From NCBI RefSeq assembly GCF_021109255.1, contig NZ_JAJODG010000002.1: 64,000 nucleotides of DNA; one strand, given 5' to 3'. This document shows positions 7,463-16,800 of this stretch, piece by piece (position 1 is the stretch's first letter; every line of letters starts with the position of its first letter). The stretch is from Merdimmobilis hominis (lineage in GTDB: Bacteria; Bacillota; Clostridia; Oscillospirales; Ruminococcaceae). The translations under genes and the position numbers were made by a program. Below the pieces are notes generated by a model that saw only the letters and a list, made by a program, of their open reading frames with translations, searched no databases and was not told where the DNA came from.

Positions 7463-8728
7463 CTAGCGGACATAATCAAAATCAAAGCCCAGGATGCTGA
7501 CGGTATCCCCTTCCTGGATGCCCATTTCCTCCAGCTTGTCAATGACACCGCTGTTGCGCAGCACCCGCTGGAAGTACTGGAGGGACTCATAATCGTCCAC
7601 ATCCACCATTCCCAATACCGGCTTGAGCCAATCGGCCTCCACCACATAGATACCTTCCTCCACGCGGATCTCAAACCGCTGACGATCCAGCACCTCGGTG
7701 AAGGGCACATGTTCCACCTCATACTCCTTGATGGGGGGCAGGGTATCCAGCTTGGCGGCTACGGCGCCGATCAGCGCGTCCACCCCTTGCCGGGTGGCGG
7801 CGGAGATGGGGAAAAACTCCAGCCCCTTCTCCTCCACGAACTGGCGGAATGCCTCGATCTGCTCCGGGGAGGCCATATCGCACTTGTTGGCCGCCACAAT
7901 CTGGGGCCGCTCCGAAAGCTCCTCGCTGAAGTTGTAAAGTTCCCGGTTGATGGCCTCAAAATCCTCTTTGGGGTCCCGGCCCTCGATGCCGGAGACATCC
8001 ACCACATGGACGATCAGGCGGCAACGGTCCACATGGCGCAGGAACTCATGGCCCAAGCCAACCCCATCGCTGGCGCCTTCGATCAGGCCGGGGATATCCG
8101 CCATGACAAAGCTCTTGCCCTCGGCGATCTTCACCACCCCCAGCACTGGGGTCAGGGTGGTGAAGTGGTAGTTAGCGATCTTAGGTTTGGCCTCGCTGAC
8201 CACCGAGATCAGGGTGGATTTGCCCACGTTGGGGAACCCCACCAAGCCCACATCCGCCAGGAGCTTCAATTCCAAAGTGATCTCAAATTCCTCCCCGGGC
8301 AGGCCGGGTTTGGCAAACCGGGGAATTTGACGGGTCGGGGTGGCAAAGTGCTGGTTGCCCCACCCCCCCTTGCCGCCACGGGCCACCACCACCGGCTCCG
8401 GGCCGGAGAGGTCAGCCATCACCCGGCCGGATTCGGCGTGTTTGATCACTGTGCCCTTTGGGACATAGATAATCAGGTCCTGGGCGTTTTTCCCCGAGCA
8501 GTTGGAGCCGCGGCCCGGCTCCCCATTGGGGGCAAAATACCGGCGCTTGTACTTAAAATCCACCAGGGTGGAGATGTTGGTGTCCACCTGGAAGATGACA
8601 TCGCCGCCCTTGCCGCCGTCGCCGCCGTCAGGGCCACCGGCCGCCACATATTTTTCCCGGTGGAAGGAGACGGCGCCTGCCCCTCCATCCCCGGCTTTTA
8701 TTCTGATTTTCGCAACATCTACGAACAT
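7463..8728 (-). CDS. obg: GTPase Obg/CgtA
   Basis: 421 residues. N-terminal glycine-rich Obg fold (KAGDGGAGAVSFHREKY, GGPDGGDGGKGGDV), then the G domain with GFPNVGKST, DIPGLIEGAS and NKCD, then the C-terminal OCT domain. Obg binds the 50S subunit and couples ribosome assembly to (p)ppGpp and growth state. AAGGAG lies before the ATG. A stem-loop in the short leader (CCCC..TTTG / CAAAG..GGGG around 8738-8763) has no T tract and is not a terminator. First gene of the obg-mrnC-yitT unit, just downstream of the L21-Prp-L27 operon, as is usual in Firmicutes. Confidence 0.97.
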   Translation of the reverse strand: MFVDVAKIRIKAGDGGAGAVSFHREKYVAAGGPDGGDGGKGGDVIFQVDTNISTLVDFKYKRRYFAPNGEPGRGSNCSGKNAQDLIIYVPKGTVIKHAESGRVMADLSGPEPVVVARGGKGGWGNQHFATPTRQIPRFAKPGLPGEEFEITLELKLLADVGLVGFPNVGKSTLISVVSEAKPKIANYHFTTLTPVLGVVKIAEGKSFVMADIPGLIEGASDGVGLGHEFLRHVDRCRLIVHVVDVSGIEGRDPKEDFEAINRELYNFSEELSERPQIVAANKCDMASPEQIEAFRQFVEEKGLEFFPISAATRQGVDALIGAVAAKLDTLPPIKEYEVEHVPFTEVLDRQRFEIRVEEGIYVVEADWLKPVLGMVDVDDYESLQYFQRVLRNSGVIDKLEEMGIQEGDTVSILGFDFDYVR

Positions 8729-8857
8729 CTTTTTACTCCTTTATCCCCCTTTGAGCGCGCCAAAGAGGGGACTTGATCTATTCTATCTCTTTTACTATAT
8801 CAAAAAAGCGGAAAAAAATCCAAACTTTTCTTCGTTCCCGCCATTTTTCCATAAAGA

Positions 8858-8885
8858 AAATCCCCAGCGGTAAGGCCGGGGATTT
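8858..8885 (-). terminator. Terminator of rplU-prp-rpmA
   Basis: AAATCCCC and GGGGATTT close a hairpin followed on the minus strand by TTTTC and further Ts, 20 bases after the rpmA stop codon. Confidence 0.8.
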
Positions 8886-8904
8886 CTCACTTCGTTCTGT
8901 AAAA

Positions 8905-9186
8905 CTAGTTGGCCGGGTAAATGGAGACCTTTTTGCGGTCACGGCCCAAGCGCTCAAATTTCACCTTGCCGTCGGTGAGGGCGAACAGGGTGTCATCCGA
9001 ACCGATGCCAACGTTGGTACCGGGATGGATGTGGGTGCCTCTCTGGCGAACCAGGATGTTGCCGGCGAGGACAAACTGGCCGTCGGCGCGTTTGACACCA
9101 AGGCGTTTGGACTCGGAATCACGGCCGTTCTTGGTGGAACCGACACCTTTTTTATGAGCAAAGAACTGCATGCTAAGTCTTAACAT
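8905..9186 (-). CDS. rpmA: 50S ribosomal protein L27 with cleavable N-terminus
   Basis: 93 residues. It begins MLRLSMQFFAHKKGVGS: the Firmicutes-type nine-residue extension that must be removed between F9 and A10 so that the L27 tail can reach the peptidyl-transferase centre. The cleaving protease Prp is encoded immediately upstream in the same operon. The body (NGRDSESKRLGVK, GTHIHPGTNVGIG) is standard L27. Terminator directly downstream. Confidence 0.97.
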   Translation of the reverse strand: MLRLSMQFFAHKKGVGSTKNGRDSESKRLGVKRADGQFVLAGNILVRQRGTHIHPGTNVGIGSDDTLFALTDGKVKFERLGRDRKKVSIYPAN

Positions 9187-9188
9187 AT

Positions 9189-9500
9189 CTACACCTCCGA
9201 AACAAATACTTCAATCGTGCCCGGGTAGTCCTCTGAAAGGACAGTCAAATGGAGCCGTAAAGCTTCCAAAAAAGCCTGTGCCTCCCTGGTGGAATTGCCC
9301 GGAAGGGTCAATACAATCTTATCTTGCAGCACCGACACCTGGCAAGGGGCTTTTAACACCTCGGTGATGCCATTGGCGGTGAGCTGCACAGCGGACGTCA
9401 CAGCGGCGCATACCACATCGTGGCCGTAGTCGGCAAAGCCGGCGTGGCCGGATATGCTGGCCGATGCGATGGGCTTCCCTGTGAACCTGGCTGTAATCAT
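9189..9500 (-). CDS. prp: Ribosomal-processing cysteine protease Prp
   Basis: 103 residues of the YsxB/Prp family. The catalytic pair is visible as GHAG (H19) and VVCAAVTSAV (C31), with the family spacing of twelve residues. Prp removes the N-terminal extension of L27, whose gene starts two bases downstream. Between rplU and rpmA, the standard position. Confidence 0.95.
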   Translation of the reverse strand: MITARFTGKPIASASISGHAGFADYGHDVVCAAVTSAVQLTANGITEVLKAPCQVSVLQDKIVLTLPGNSTREAQAFLEALRLHLTVLSEDYPGTIEVFVSEV

Positions 9501-9509
9501 CGAAAAAAC

Positions 9510-9821
9510 TTAGGCGTTGATCGCGGTGATTTCAACCTTGGTGTAAGGCTGTCTGTGGCCCATTTTGCGCTTAGAATCTTTCTTGGCGCGGTAGGTGAAG
9601 ACGGTGATCTTCTTCGCTTTGCCGTTTTTGAGAACTTTGGCGGAAACTTTAGCACCCTCGACAACGGGAGCGCCGATCACAGTACCATCCTCTTTGCCGA
9701 CTGCCATAACGCGGTCGAACTCAACGGTGGAGTCAGCCTCGGCATCCAGTTTTTCGATGTAAAGAATATCGCCTTCGCTGACACGATACTGTTTTCCACC
9801 GGTTTCAATAATAGCGTACAT
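9510..9821 (-). CDS. rplU: 50S ribosomal protein L21
   Basis: 103 residues starting MYAIIETGGKQYRV and ending with the KMGHRQPYTKVEITAI signature that binds 23S rRNA. The frame runs further upstream, but homologues begin at the ATG at 9821. Its ribosome-binding site is weak (GGCAGGTG), consistent with translational control in the leader. First gene of rplU-prp-rpmA. Confidence 0.97.
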   Translation of the reverse strand: MYAIIETGGKQYRVSEGDILYIEKLDAEADSTVEFDRVMAVGKEDGTVIGAPVVEGAKVSAKVLKNGKAKKITVFTYRAKKDSKRKMGHRQPYTKVEITAINA

Positions 9822-9940
9822 CAATAAGGCACCTGCCCTTTTCTTAAACTCGCTGTCTCCTAAGGCGGCGCAAAACGGCGCACTTTGAGCCCGGAACATG
9901 CGGCAGAATAGATTTTACCATATTGCAAGGGGCTTGTCAA
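9822..9940 (-). promoter_or_regulatory. Promoter and leader of the L21 operon
   Basis: TTGACA (9935-9940), 17 bases, TAAAAT (9912-9917) is a near-consensus promoter. The roughly 80-base leader contains GTGCGCC/GGCGC-type complementary pieces and occupies the position of the Firmicutes L21 leader, an autoregulatory RNA. I cannot confirm the consensus structure by eye. Confidence 0.7.
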
Positions 9941-10000
9941 CCGCTTTTTGCGCACCACGAGATTTTTCAAGTATGTACCCCGCAGGGGGACCCCCAGGGG

Positions 10001-11017
10001 CTAGTCTTGCGGCTTCCCTTCCCCATGGGATGGGCTAGGCTCTTCCCCGCCGCCAGATGTATCCCCAGAGGGCTCCTGGGGGGACGGCTCTGGCTTTGGC
10101 CCTTCCGGCTGGCCCAGGACGATTTTCTGGCCCTCCGGGGTCAGGACAAAGACCTTGAGATACTCCGGATCGTCGGCTTTTTTGATCTTAGACATCACTG
10201 CGAACAGAATGACAAAGGCGGCCACAGAGCCTACCAGCGCCAGCGCCTGGGAGACCCGCACCCCGCCCCACATCAGGCTGTCGGTGCGAAGCCCTTCGAT
10301 GACAAACCGGCCGGCGCCGTACCATCCCGCGTAAAAGAGGGTCAACTGACCGTCAAACCGGCGGTGGCGGGTCAGGTAAAGCAGGATCAAGAAGCCCAGG
10401 AAGCACCAGGCGGATTCGTAAAAGAAGGTTGGGTGGACCGGCTGAGTGGGGTCCACCACGACTCCGATCTCCGCCAGGGATTTTTGATGGCTGGCCAGGT
10501 AGTTGACGATAGCCGGGCCGGTCATCCCCCAGGGCAGGGTGGTGTTGCAGCCAAATGCTTCGATGTTGACAAAGTTCCCCCACCGGCCGATTGCCTGGCC
10601 CAGAATCAAGGGGGCCACCGCCAGATCCAGCATGGGCAGCAGCTTGATGCCAGTGACTTTGCACATGATCACTATGCCAATCAGCCCGCCGATGATCCCG
10701 CCGTAAATGGCGATACCCCCTTCCCAGATGCGGAAGACACTCATCAGGTCGTCTTTATACTGGTCCCAGGAGAAGACCACATAGTAAATCCGGGCACACA
10801 CCACCCCCAAAAGGACGGTGACCAGGATCAGGTCTACAATCTTATCCGGGTCCACCCCGAAAGAGCGGGCCTTGCGGTAGCAATAGAGCATTCCCAGGGT
10901 GAGGGCAGTGGCGGCGATGATGCCGTACCAGTACACGGTGATCGGCCCCAGCTGGAAAGCCACCCGGCTCAGTTCAAATTCCAGCCCCAGGCCGGGGAAC
11001 AAAAGGGTCTCTTTCAT
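10001..11017 (-). CDS. lgt: Prolipoprotein diacylglyceryl transferase
   Basis: 338 residues, about seven membrane segments. Carries the Lgt signature GRWGNFVNIEAFG (from residue 144) with the essential arginine, and HPTFFYESAW further on. It transfers diacylglycerol from phosphatidylglycerol to the lipobox cysteine of prolipoproteins. The last 60 or so residues form a polar tail rich in Pro, Glu, Ser and Gly, longer than in most homologues. Starts four bases after the end of the YfmH gene, so it is the third gene of the M16 operon. Likely clients here are MetQ (29.6 kb) and the efflux adaptor (55.7 kb). Confidence 0.96.
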   Translation of the reverse strand: MKETLLFPGLGLEFELSRVAFQLGPITVYWYGIIAATALTLGMLYCYRKARSFGVDPDKIVDLILVTVLLGVVCARIYYVVFSWDQYKDDLMSVFRIWEGGIAIYGGIIGGLIGIVIMCKVTGIKLLPMLDLAVAPLILGQAIGRWGNFVNIEAFGCNTTLPWGMTGPAIVNYLASHQKSLAEIGVVVDPTQPVHPTFFYESAWCFLGFLILLYLTRHRRFDGQLTLFYAGWYGAGRFVIEGLRTDSLMWGGVRVSQALALVGSVAAFVILFAVMSKIKKADDPEYLKVFVLTPEGQKIVLGQPEGPKPEPSPQEPSGDTSGGGEEPSPSHGEGKPQD

Positions 11018-11021
11018 GGCG

Positions 11022-12299
11022 CTATGCCTCCTTGGGGGCGGTCACCACTGAAAGGGCGCTGCGCTCCGGGTCAAAGGCCTCCAGGAGGCGGGCGGTCAGC
11101 ATTTCATAGGTCGCCCCGGCGGCGGCTTCCAGCACCGTGTACATATCCGCGCCGCCAAACTGGGTGGTGAGCATCAGGCTGGCCACCGAATCCACCCGGG
11201 CATACATCCCCAGGTAGCGGCCGTAAATGGCCCGGCGGCTGCGTTCAAAGGCATCCCAGTCGATCCCCTCCCGCTGCATCCGGCGAATCTCGCCACACAG
11301 GGCCTCATACACCTTGTCCGGGTCCCGGGACTCCCCTTCAAACAAGGTGACGGCAAAATCGCGGCCCGCCATAACTTCGCCCACAAAGGTGGAATTGATG
11401 ATTCCCTCATCGTACATGCTGCGGTAGAGGGCGGTGTGCTCCCCGGCGATGGTGTCCAAGAGGATCTCATCGTACACCTGGTTGATCAGATTTTCCTCCT
11501 TGGACTTGGGCACCGCCTTAAATCCAATCTGGAACAAAGGGGTAGCCACCGGAAGCTGCTGTTCCACCCGGTGCTTCACCACCTGGGCGGGCTCGTCTAC
11601 CAAAATCCGCTGGGCAGTCATGGGCTCGGCTGGTTTTAAGATCTCGTCGGCCAGGTCCAGGACGTCCTGCACCTCAAAGTTGCCGGCAATGGCCAAGGCC
11701 ATATTGTTTAGGTTGTAAAAGGCGTTGTAGCAGGTGTACAGGGTGTCCGCGGTAATTTGGGCGATGGTGTCCACCGTGCCGGCGATGTCGATCTTTAGGG
11801 GGTGCTTCTCAAACAGCGCCTCCATCAGGTTGAACATCACCCGCCACTCGGGGCTGTCGTCGTACATCTTAATCTCCTGGCCGATGATCCCCTGCTCCTT
11901 TTCCACCGTTTGGGGGGTGAAGTAAGGCTCGGTGACCAGGTGCATCAAAATGGAGAGGGACTCCTTGAAATTGTCCGAGCAGGAGAAGAGGTAAGCGGTT
12001 TTATCAAAGGAGGTGTAGGCGTTGGCCGAAGCGCCGGTTTTGGCGTACAGGGCAAAGGCGTCCCCTTCCTCGCTTTCAAACATTTTATGCTCCAAAAAAT
12101 GGGCAGTGCCGGCGGGGATCTGTACAAGGGCGCCGTCCTTGTCGATGAAGCTGGACTCCACCGAGCCGTACTCGGTGCCGAAGAGGGCATAGGCGCTGGA
12201 ATAGCCCTTCATGGGGCACAGAAGGAGGGTCAGGCCGCTTTTGTGCTTAATCCGCAAAAACTCCTCCCCCAGGCGCTGGGATTTGATGATCTCTTTCAT
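11022..12299 (-). CDS. M16-family zinc peptidase, YfmH-like (EF-P modification-associated)
   Basis: 425 residues. The inverted zinc motif H-x-x-E-H is intact (HFLEHKMFE at about residue 88), followed by NAYTSFDKTAY typical of insulinase-type peptidases. Homologues pair with an inactive M16 partner in Firmicutes, and the Bacillus ymfF-ymfH-ymfI locus is linked to 5-aminopentanol modification of elongation factor P. The partner is the next gene upstream, four bases away. The RBS AAGGAGG overlaps the end of that gene. Actual peptidase substrate unknown. Confidence 0.88.
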   Translation of the reverse strand: MKEIIKSQRLGEEFLRIKHKSGLTLLLCPMKGYSSAYALFGTEYGSVESSFIDKDGALVQIPAGTAHFLEHKMFESEEGDAFALYAKTGASANAYTSFDKTAYLFSCSDNFKESLSILMHLVTEPYFTPQTVEKEQGIIGQEIKMYDDSPEWRVMFNLMEALFEKHPLKIDIAGTVDTIAQITADTLYTCYNAFYNLNNMALAIAGNFEVQDVLDLADEILKPAEPMTAQRILVDEPAQVVKHRVEQQLPVATPLFQIGFKAVPKSKEENLINQVYDEILLDTIAGEHTALYRSMYDEGIINSTFVGEVMAGRDFAVTLFEGESRDPDKVYEALCGEIRRMQREGIDWDAFERSRRAIYGRYLGMYARVDSVASLMLTTQFGGADMYTVLEAAAGATYEMLTARLLEAFDPERSALSVVTAPKEA

Positions 12300-12303
12300 T
12301 GGG

Positions 12304-13584
12304 CTAATCCTCCTTTTCCCCGGTGAGGAAATACACGGTGTCCAGGGTGACCTTTTGGGCCGCCGCCATCACGTCCTCCCGGGTGACCTTTGCCATCAGC
12401 TCTGCCTCCTCTTGGAGGGAGCGGGCGGTGCTTTGCATCAGTTGGGCCATATACCAGTCCTCCAGCCCAGAGAGGGAGTCGGACACAGTATACAGGGAAT
12501 TCTTCATGGTGAGCAGGGTGTTCTCCAATTCCTCGTCAGTGAACCCGCCCCGCTTCATGACCTCCAATTGGTTGAGGATCTCCGCCTGGGCTTTTTCCCG
12601 ATTCTGGGCTTCCACCCCGCTGTCCACCAGCATGATGCCGGTGATCCGGTCAAACCGGGCGGCGCAGTAATAGCAGAGGCTGAGTTTCTCCCGCACGTTG
12701 ACAAACAGCCTGGAGAAAGGGGTGCCGCCAAACATGGCCACCATCAGCCGCATGGCCGAGAGCTCGTCCATGTTTTGAGCTGCGCCGGTGCGGAAACCCA
12801 TGGCCAGTTTGGATTGGCTCAGATCCATCCGCTCCACCTCCTGCTTCACCTGGGCGGCGGCGGGGACCCGCACCTGTTCCGGCAGGGCGATGGGCGCCCG
12901 GTCCAGCTTGGCAAAGGTGGCCTCCATAATCTCTTCAGCAGGGGTACAGTCGCCACAGCCCACAAAGAGGATCTCCACCCGGGCGGTGCGGCGGACTCGC
13001 AAGAAGGTCTCGGCCGCCGATTGGGGGGTGATCTTCTTTACATCCTCCACATAGCCGTATTTGCGAAGGGCAGCGGGCTCCCCTTCGCACATGATGGTGC
13101 GGCATTTGTTGATGGCATAGGCCCGTTTGTCGTTGATCTCCGCCTCGATGGAGTCAATCAGATACTGTTTTTCCAGCTCCACGTCCTTCTCTGGGAAGGC
13201 GCCGTCCACCAGGTTGGGGTCGGTGGCCAAGCCTGCCAGCAGGCCGGCGCACTGGGCCACCATCGCCTCCCCATCCAGGGTGAATTTGTCATCCAGCCCG
13301 GAGATAGAGACATCCAAAACCTGGTAGCCGCCGTATTTGGAGACGTCCGCGGAAAGGGTCGCCCCGTAAAGGCTATACAGCTTTTGGTTGAGAAGGGTAA
13401 AGTCCGGGCATTCCCGGCTGCCTTTGCGCAGCAGGAAGGGGATGAGGGCATTGGCGGAGACCGTCTCTTTTTCAAGGGGCAGAATATAGTTGACGGATAT
13501 GCGGTTGTGTTTGAATTTGGGGTCGGTCACCGAACTGAAGTAGACCTCTTCCCCGATGCGCCGGCGGCGCAATGTGTTGTTCAT
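12304..13584 (-). CDS. Inactive M16 partner, YfmF-like (EF-P modification-associated)
   Basis: 426 residues beginning MNNTLRRRRIGEEVYFSSV. It has the M16 fold pattern (LFGGTPFSRLFVNVREKLSLCYY in the C-terminal half) but no HxxEH, so it is probably the non-catalytic half of a heterodimer with the downstream YfmH-like peptidase. GGAG lies eight bases before the ATG at 13584; the frame extends upstream without support. First gene of yfmF-yfmH-lgt, with its own promoter. Confidence 0.87.
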   Translation of the reverse strand: MNNTLRRRRIGEEVYFSSVTDPKFKHNRISVNYILPLEKETVSANALIPFLLRKGSRECPDFTLLNQKLYSLYGATLSADVSKYGGYQVLDVSISGLDDKFTLDGEAMVAQCAGLLAGLATDPNLVDGAFPEKDVELEKQYLIDSIEAEINDKRAYAINKCRTIMCEGEPAALRKYGYVEDVKKITPQSAAETFLRVRRTARVEILFVGCGDCTPAEEIMEATFAKLDRAPIALPEQVRVPAAAQVKQEVERMDLSQSKLAMGFRTGAAQNMDELSAMRLMVAMFGGTPFSRLFVNVREKLSLCYYCAARFDRITGIMLVDSGVEAQNREKAQAEILNQLEVMKRGGFTDEELENTLLTMKNSLYTVSDSLSGLEDWYMAQLMQSTARSLQEEAELMAKVTREDVMAAAQKVTLDTVYFLTGEKED

Positions 13585-13806
13585 CTGTCCATCTCCAATC
13601 AAAATGGGTTGCAGGCCCTTGGGTCCGCTTTTTGGGGACCCAAGCGCCGGTAGAAAATACTGCTGGAATTGTTGACAACATAAAAATTTGCACAGATCCG
13701 AAAAAGCTTGGCGGCGCACTGCGGCGGAAGAGACACTCCCCAACAAAGCTTTTTCACCAATCGCTGCTTGGCGACTATTATAGCACAAGCCCTTCTTTTT
13801 TTCCAA
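13585..13806 (-). promoter_or_regulatory. Promoter and leader of the M16-lgt operon
   Basis: TTGGAA (13801-13806), 18 bases, TATAAT (13777-13782). The first hundred transcribed bases resemble those of the leader at 39.1-39.3 kb: both start TATAATA, then GCGAT, then TCAAAAAGC or TGAAAAAGC with CTTTGT or CCTTTGT, and end GCTTTTTC...AATTTTTATG. No ORF with a ribosome-binding site is seen. Confidence 0.6.
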
Positions 13807-13822
13807 TCTTACCCTATAATGT

Positions 13823-16800
13823 TCAGGGTTTGTTTTCAATTGGCCGGGGGATTTCCAGCACCGCCCGATGGGGGATACCATCCAGGGGGATGTCTTCCCG
13901 TTCCGCCCCATCCACCGTGAGGCGCAGGGCCTTCCCCCGGCGGTACTCAACCTCTAAGGGCGTCCCGGCAATCCGGGCGGAGAAGGCCGCCGTCTCCCAC
14001 TCTGGGGGCAGATGGGGCGAAAGGAAGAGCCGTCCCCCCTCCCGGCGGATGCCCAGCACCGTCTCTACCGCCGCCCGGTAGTACCAAGAAGCCGCGCCGG
14101 TGTAAAGGCTCCAGCCGCCCCGTCCCATGGCTTCCCGGCTGGAATAGATGTCTGCCGCCAGATAGTAGGGCTCCAGTTTATAGCTTGGTGCCCACTGGGG
14201 GTTTTGGCACCGGCGGATGGGGTTTAGCAGCTGTAGCAGCTGCCACCCCTTGTCCTCCAACCCCGCCTGATAGAGAGCCAGGGCCAGCCAGATGGCCCCG
14301 TGGGTGTACTGGCCGCCGTTTTCCCGCACACCGGCGCTATAGGCCGCAATGTAACCGGGATTTTCCCCTCCTCCTACAAAGGGGCCTTCAAACAGCCGGA
14401 CAATGCCGACCTGAAAGTCGGCCAGATGTTCGTAGGCGGCCAGCAGGGCAGTTTTCACCCGCTCTTTGTCCGGCATGCCGGCCAGGGCGGCAAAACTTTG
14501 AGGCAGGGAATCGATGGCGCATTCCTTTCCGCCGGCCCCCATGGGACTGCCGCTGTCAAAGTAAGCCCGCAGGTACCAAGCGCCGGTCCAGCAGGAGCGA
14601 TCCACCGCTCCTTTTAGAAATTGTGCCCGCTCACGTAGCTCTGCGGCCAGCTGGATATCCCCCCTCCCCTCGCAGACAGGGGCGAAAGCCTCCAGCGTCA
14701 TGGCGAGGAACAGCGCCACAAAGACGCTCTCCCCCTTGCCGCCGGAGCCCACGGCGCTGAAACCGTCATTCCAATCGCCGCAGCCCATGAGAGGCAGGCC
14801 ATGGTTGCCCAGCCGGTACGCCCGTTCCAGCGCCCGGACACAGTGGCAGTAAACAGGTTCCCGCAGGCCGCTTTTTTGGGGGGCGAAATACCGTTCCATC
14901 TCCCCTGGTTCCAGCTCCTCCCCCTTCAGGTAAGGGATGGGGGTATCCCAGAAACCGGTGTCTCCAGTGGCTTTGGCGTATTGGGCTGCCGCCCAGGGCA
15001 GGAAGATCAAATCGTCAGAGAAACGGGTGCGCACCCCTTTGACACCACCGCCGGCCTTGGGCAGGGGGTGCCACCAATGGAGGACGTCCCCCTCTTCAAA
15101 CTGGACGGCACAGCAGCGGGTAATCTGCCGTAGGGCGGCCTTTGGGTGGGTGAGCAGCAGGGCGCAGACGTCCTGGAGCTGATCCCGGAATCCATAGGCG
15201 CCTCCGCACTGGTAAAAGGCGGTGCGGCCCTCCACCCTTCCCTTGAGGATCTGATGGGGGAGGAAGTGGCTGACCAAGCTGTTAAACCCTTCATCGGGGG
15301 TGCGGACTGCGATAAAATCCCCGTCCGCCGGATTTGCGGGGAAGTCCATCCCCGACAGGTAGAGGGCGGCCTTCTCCTCTGCCCCAAAGGCCAGGCGGAA
15401 TTCCATCTCCTCTTCCTCCCCAGGGAGGAGGGCGGCCCGGGCCACAAGGGCTGCGCAGGGGTCGCTGACCGGAGCCATAGGGCCGGTTTCCCAAGACCCG
15501 CAGAGGAAGGCGGCCCGGTCGCAGGTGGCAGTCAACTCCCGCCTGCCGCAGCTGAGTACAACCACCCCTGGCACCGCGGTCTGGTAGGGGTTTTCCAGAA
15601 TCAGCTCCCGGCCGGTGAACCGGGTTTTCAGGAACCGGGCGTATTCCCGGCCTGGGCCCAGCACTGGCTCGGTGTAATAGGCGACCTCCACCTGTTTGGG
15701 CACACCCTGCCCGCTGGTGAGGGAGAGATGCATCCGCTTGACGCTCCCCTTCTTTGGCACCGTTACCGTCAGCCGGAAGCGGATTCCGCAGAATTCCCCT
15801 TCATACCGGGCATCGCCGGGGGCGAAGGAGGCGAGGGCCCCCCGGGTTAAGGAGAAGCAGCGTCCATCCACCCGGCAGAGCAGTTTTTCCCCATCGTTGC
15901 CGGAGGCGAAGTCGTTTTTCCAGGGGGTCAGCTTGTTTTCCCGGGCGTTGACTGCCCAGGTGAATCCCAGTTCCCCGTCGGAAACCAAGGTTCCAAAGGC
16001 GGGGTTGGCCAGGATGTGGGAATACGGCAGAGGGGAAGAGCGGTCCACATAAAACCGATCCCCCGCCAAGATTCCCCCGCTGGTTTTCACCCCTTGGGAG
16101 GGAAGCAAATCCCCCTGTACCGGCAGAATCTCCATCGGGCGGTAGCTTCCAGCGGGATGGGAAAAGAGAACCATCGACTTTGGGGAGATGTGCCGCGCCG
16201 CCGCCTTGAGGAGGAGGATATTCTCCGGCGGGTAGTTTTGGGAGTCCACCAAATGGATTCCGCCCCGGGCGCCCAGGACCTCCATCCCGCCGGAGGCCCG
16301 CACCATCTCCAGGATTTCCCCGGCGGCGAGGGGACTTTTGCGGGAATCGAAGAGCAACGCCAGGTCAAAGCGGAGGAGGCAGAGGCGCAGCATGGCGTGG
16401 AGCCTCAGGTATGCCTCCAGCCGCTGGGGATCGGGAGCGTCGCCGGTCTCCACCACCGCGATGGGCAGGTCACCAGATATGCCCATAGGCCAGAGGGAAG
16501 GCTGTCCCAGGGTGTTTTTTCGCAGCGCCGCCAGGTTGTGGCGGCCATCCCTCTTGTTGTAGAACAGTTGCCCCAGCACCGCCATGGCGAGGCGCCCCTC
16601 CCCACTGTCCCGCAGCATGGGGGATTGGGCGGCGGTTTTGGCGGTCAGCTCCCCTTCCCGCCGTGCGGCAATCAGGGTATCCGGGCCGCCCGCCGCCAAC
16701 AGAAGGGTCAACTTCTTCTTCCCCCCGGCGGGGAGCTCTACCTTCACCCGCAGGGCCACGGCCCCATCCGGTACGCTGTTGGAGCCCAAAAAGGGGAGCC

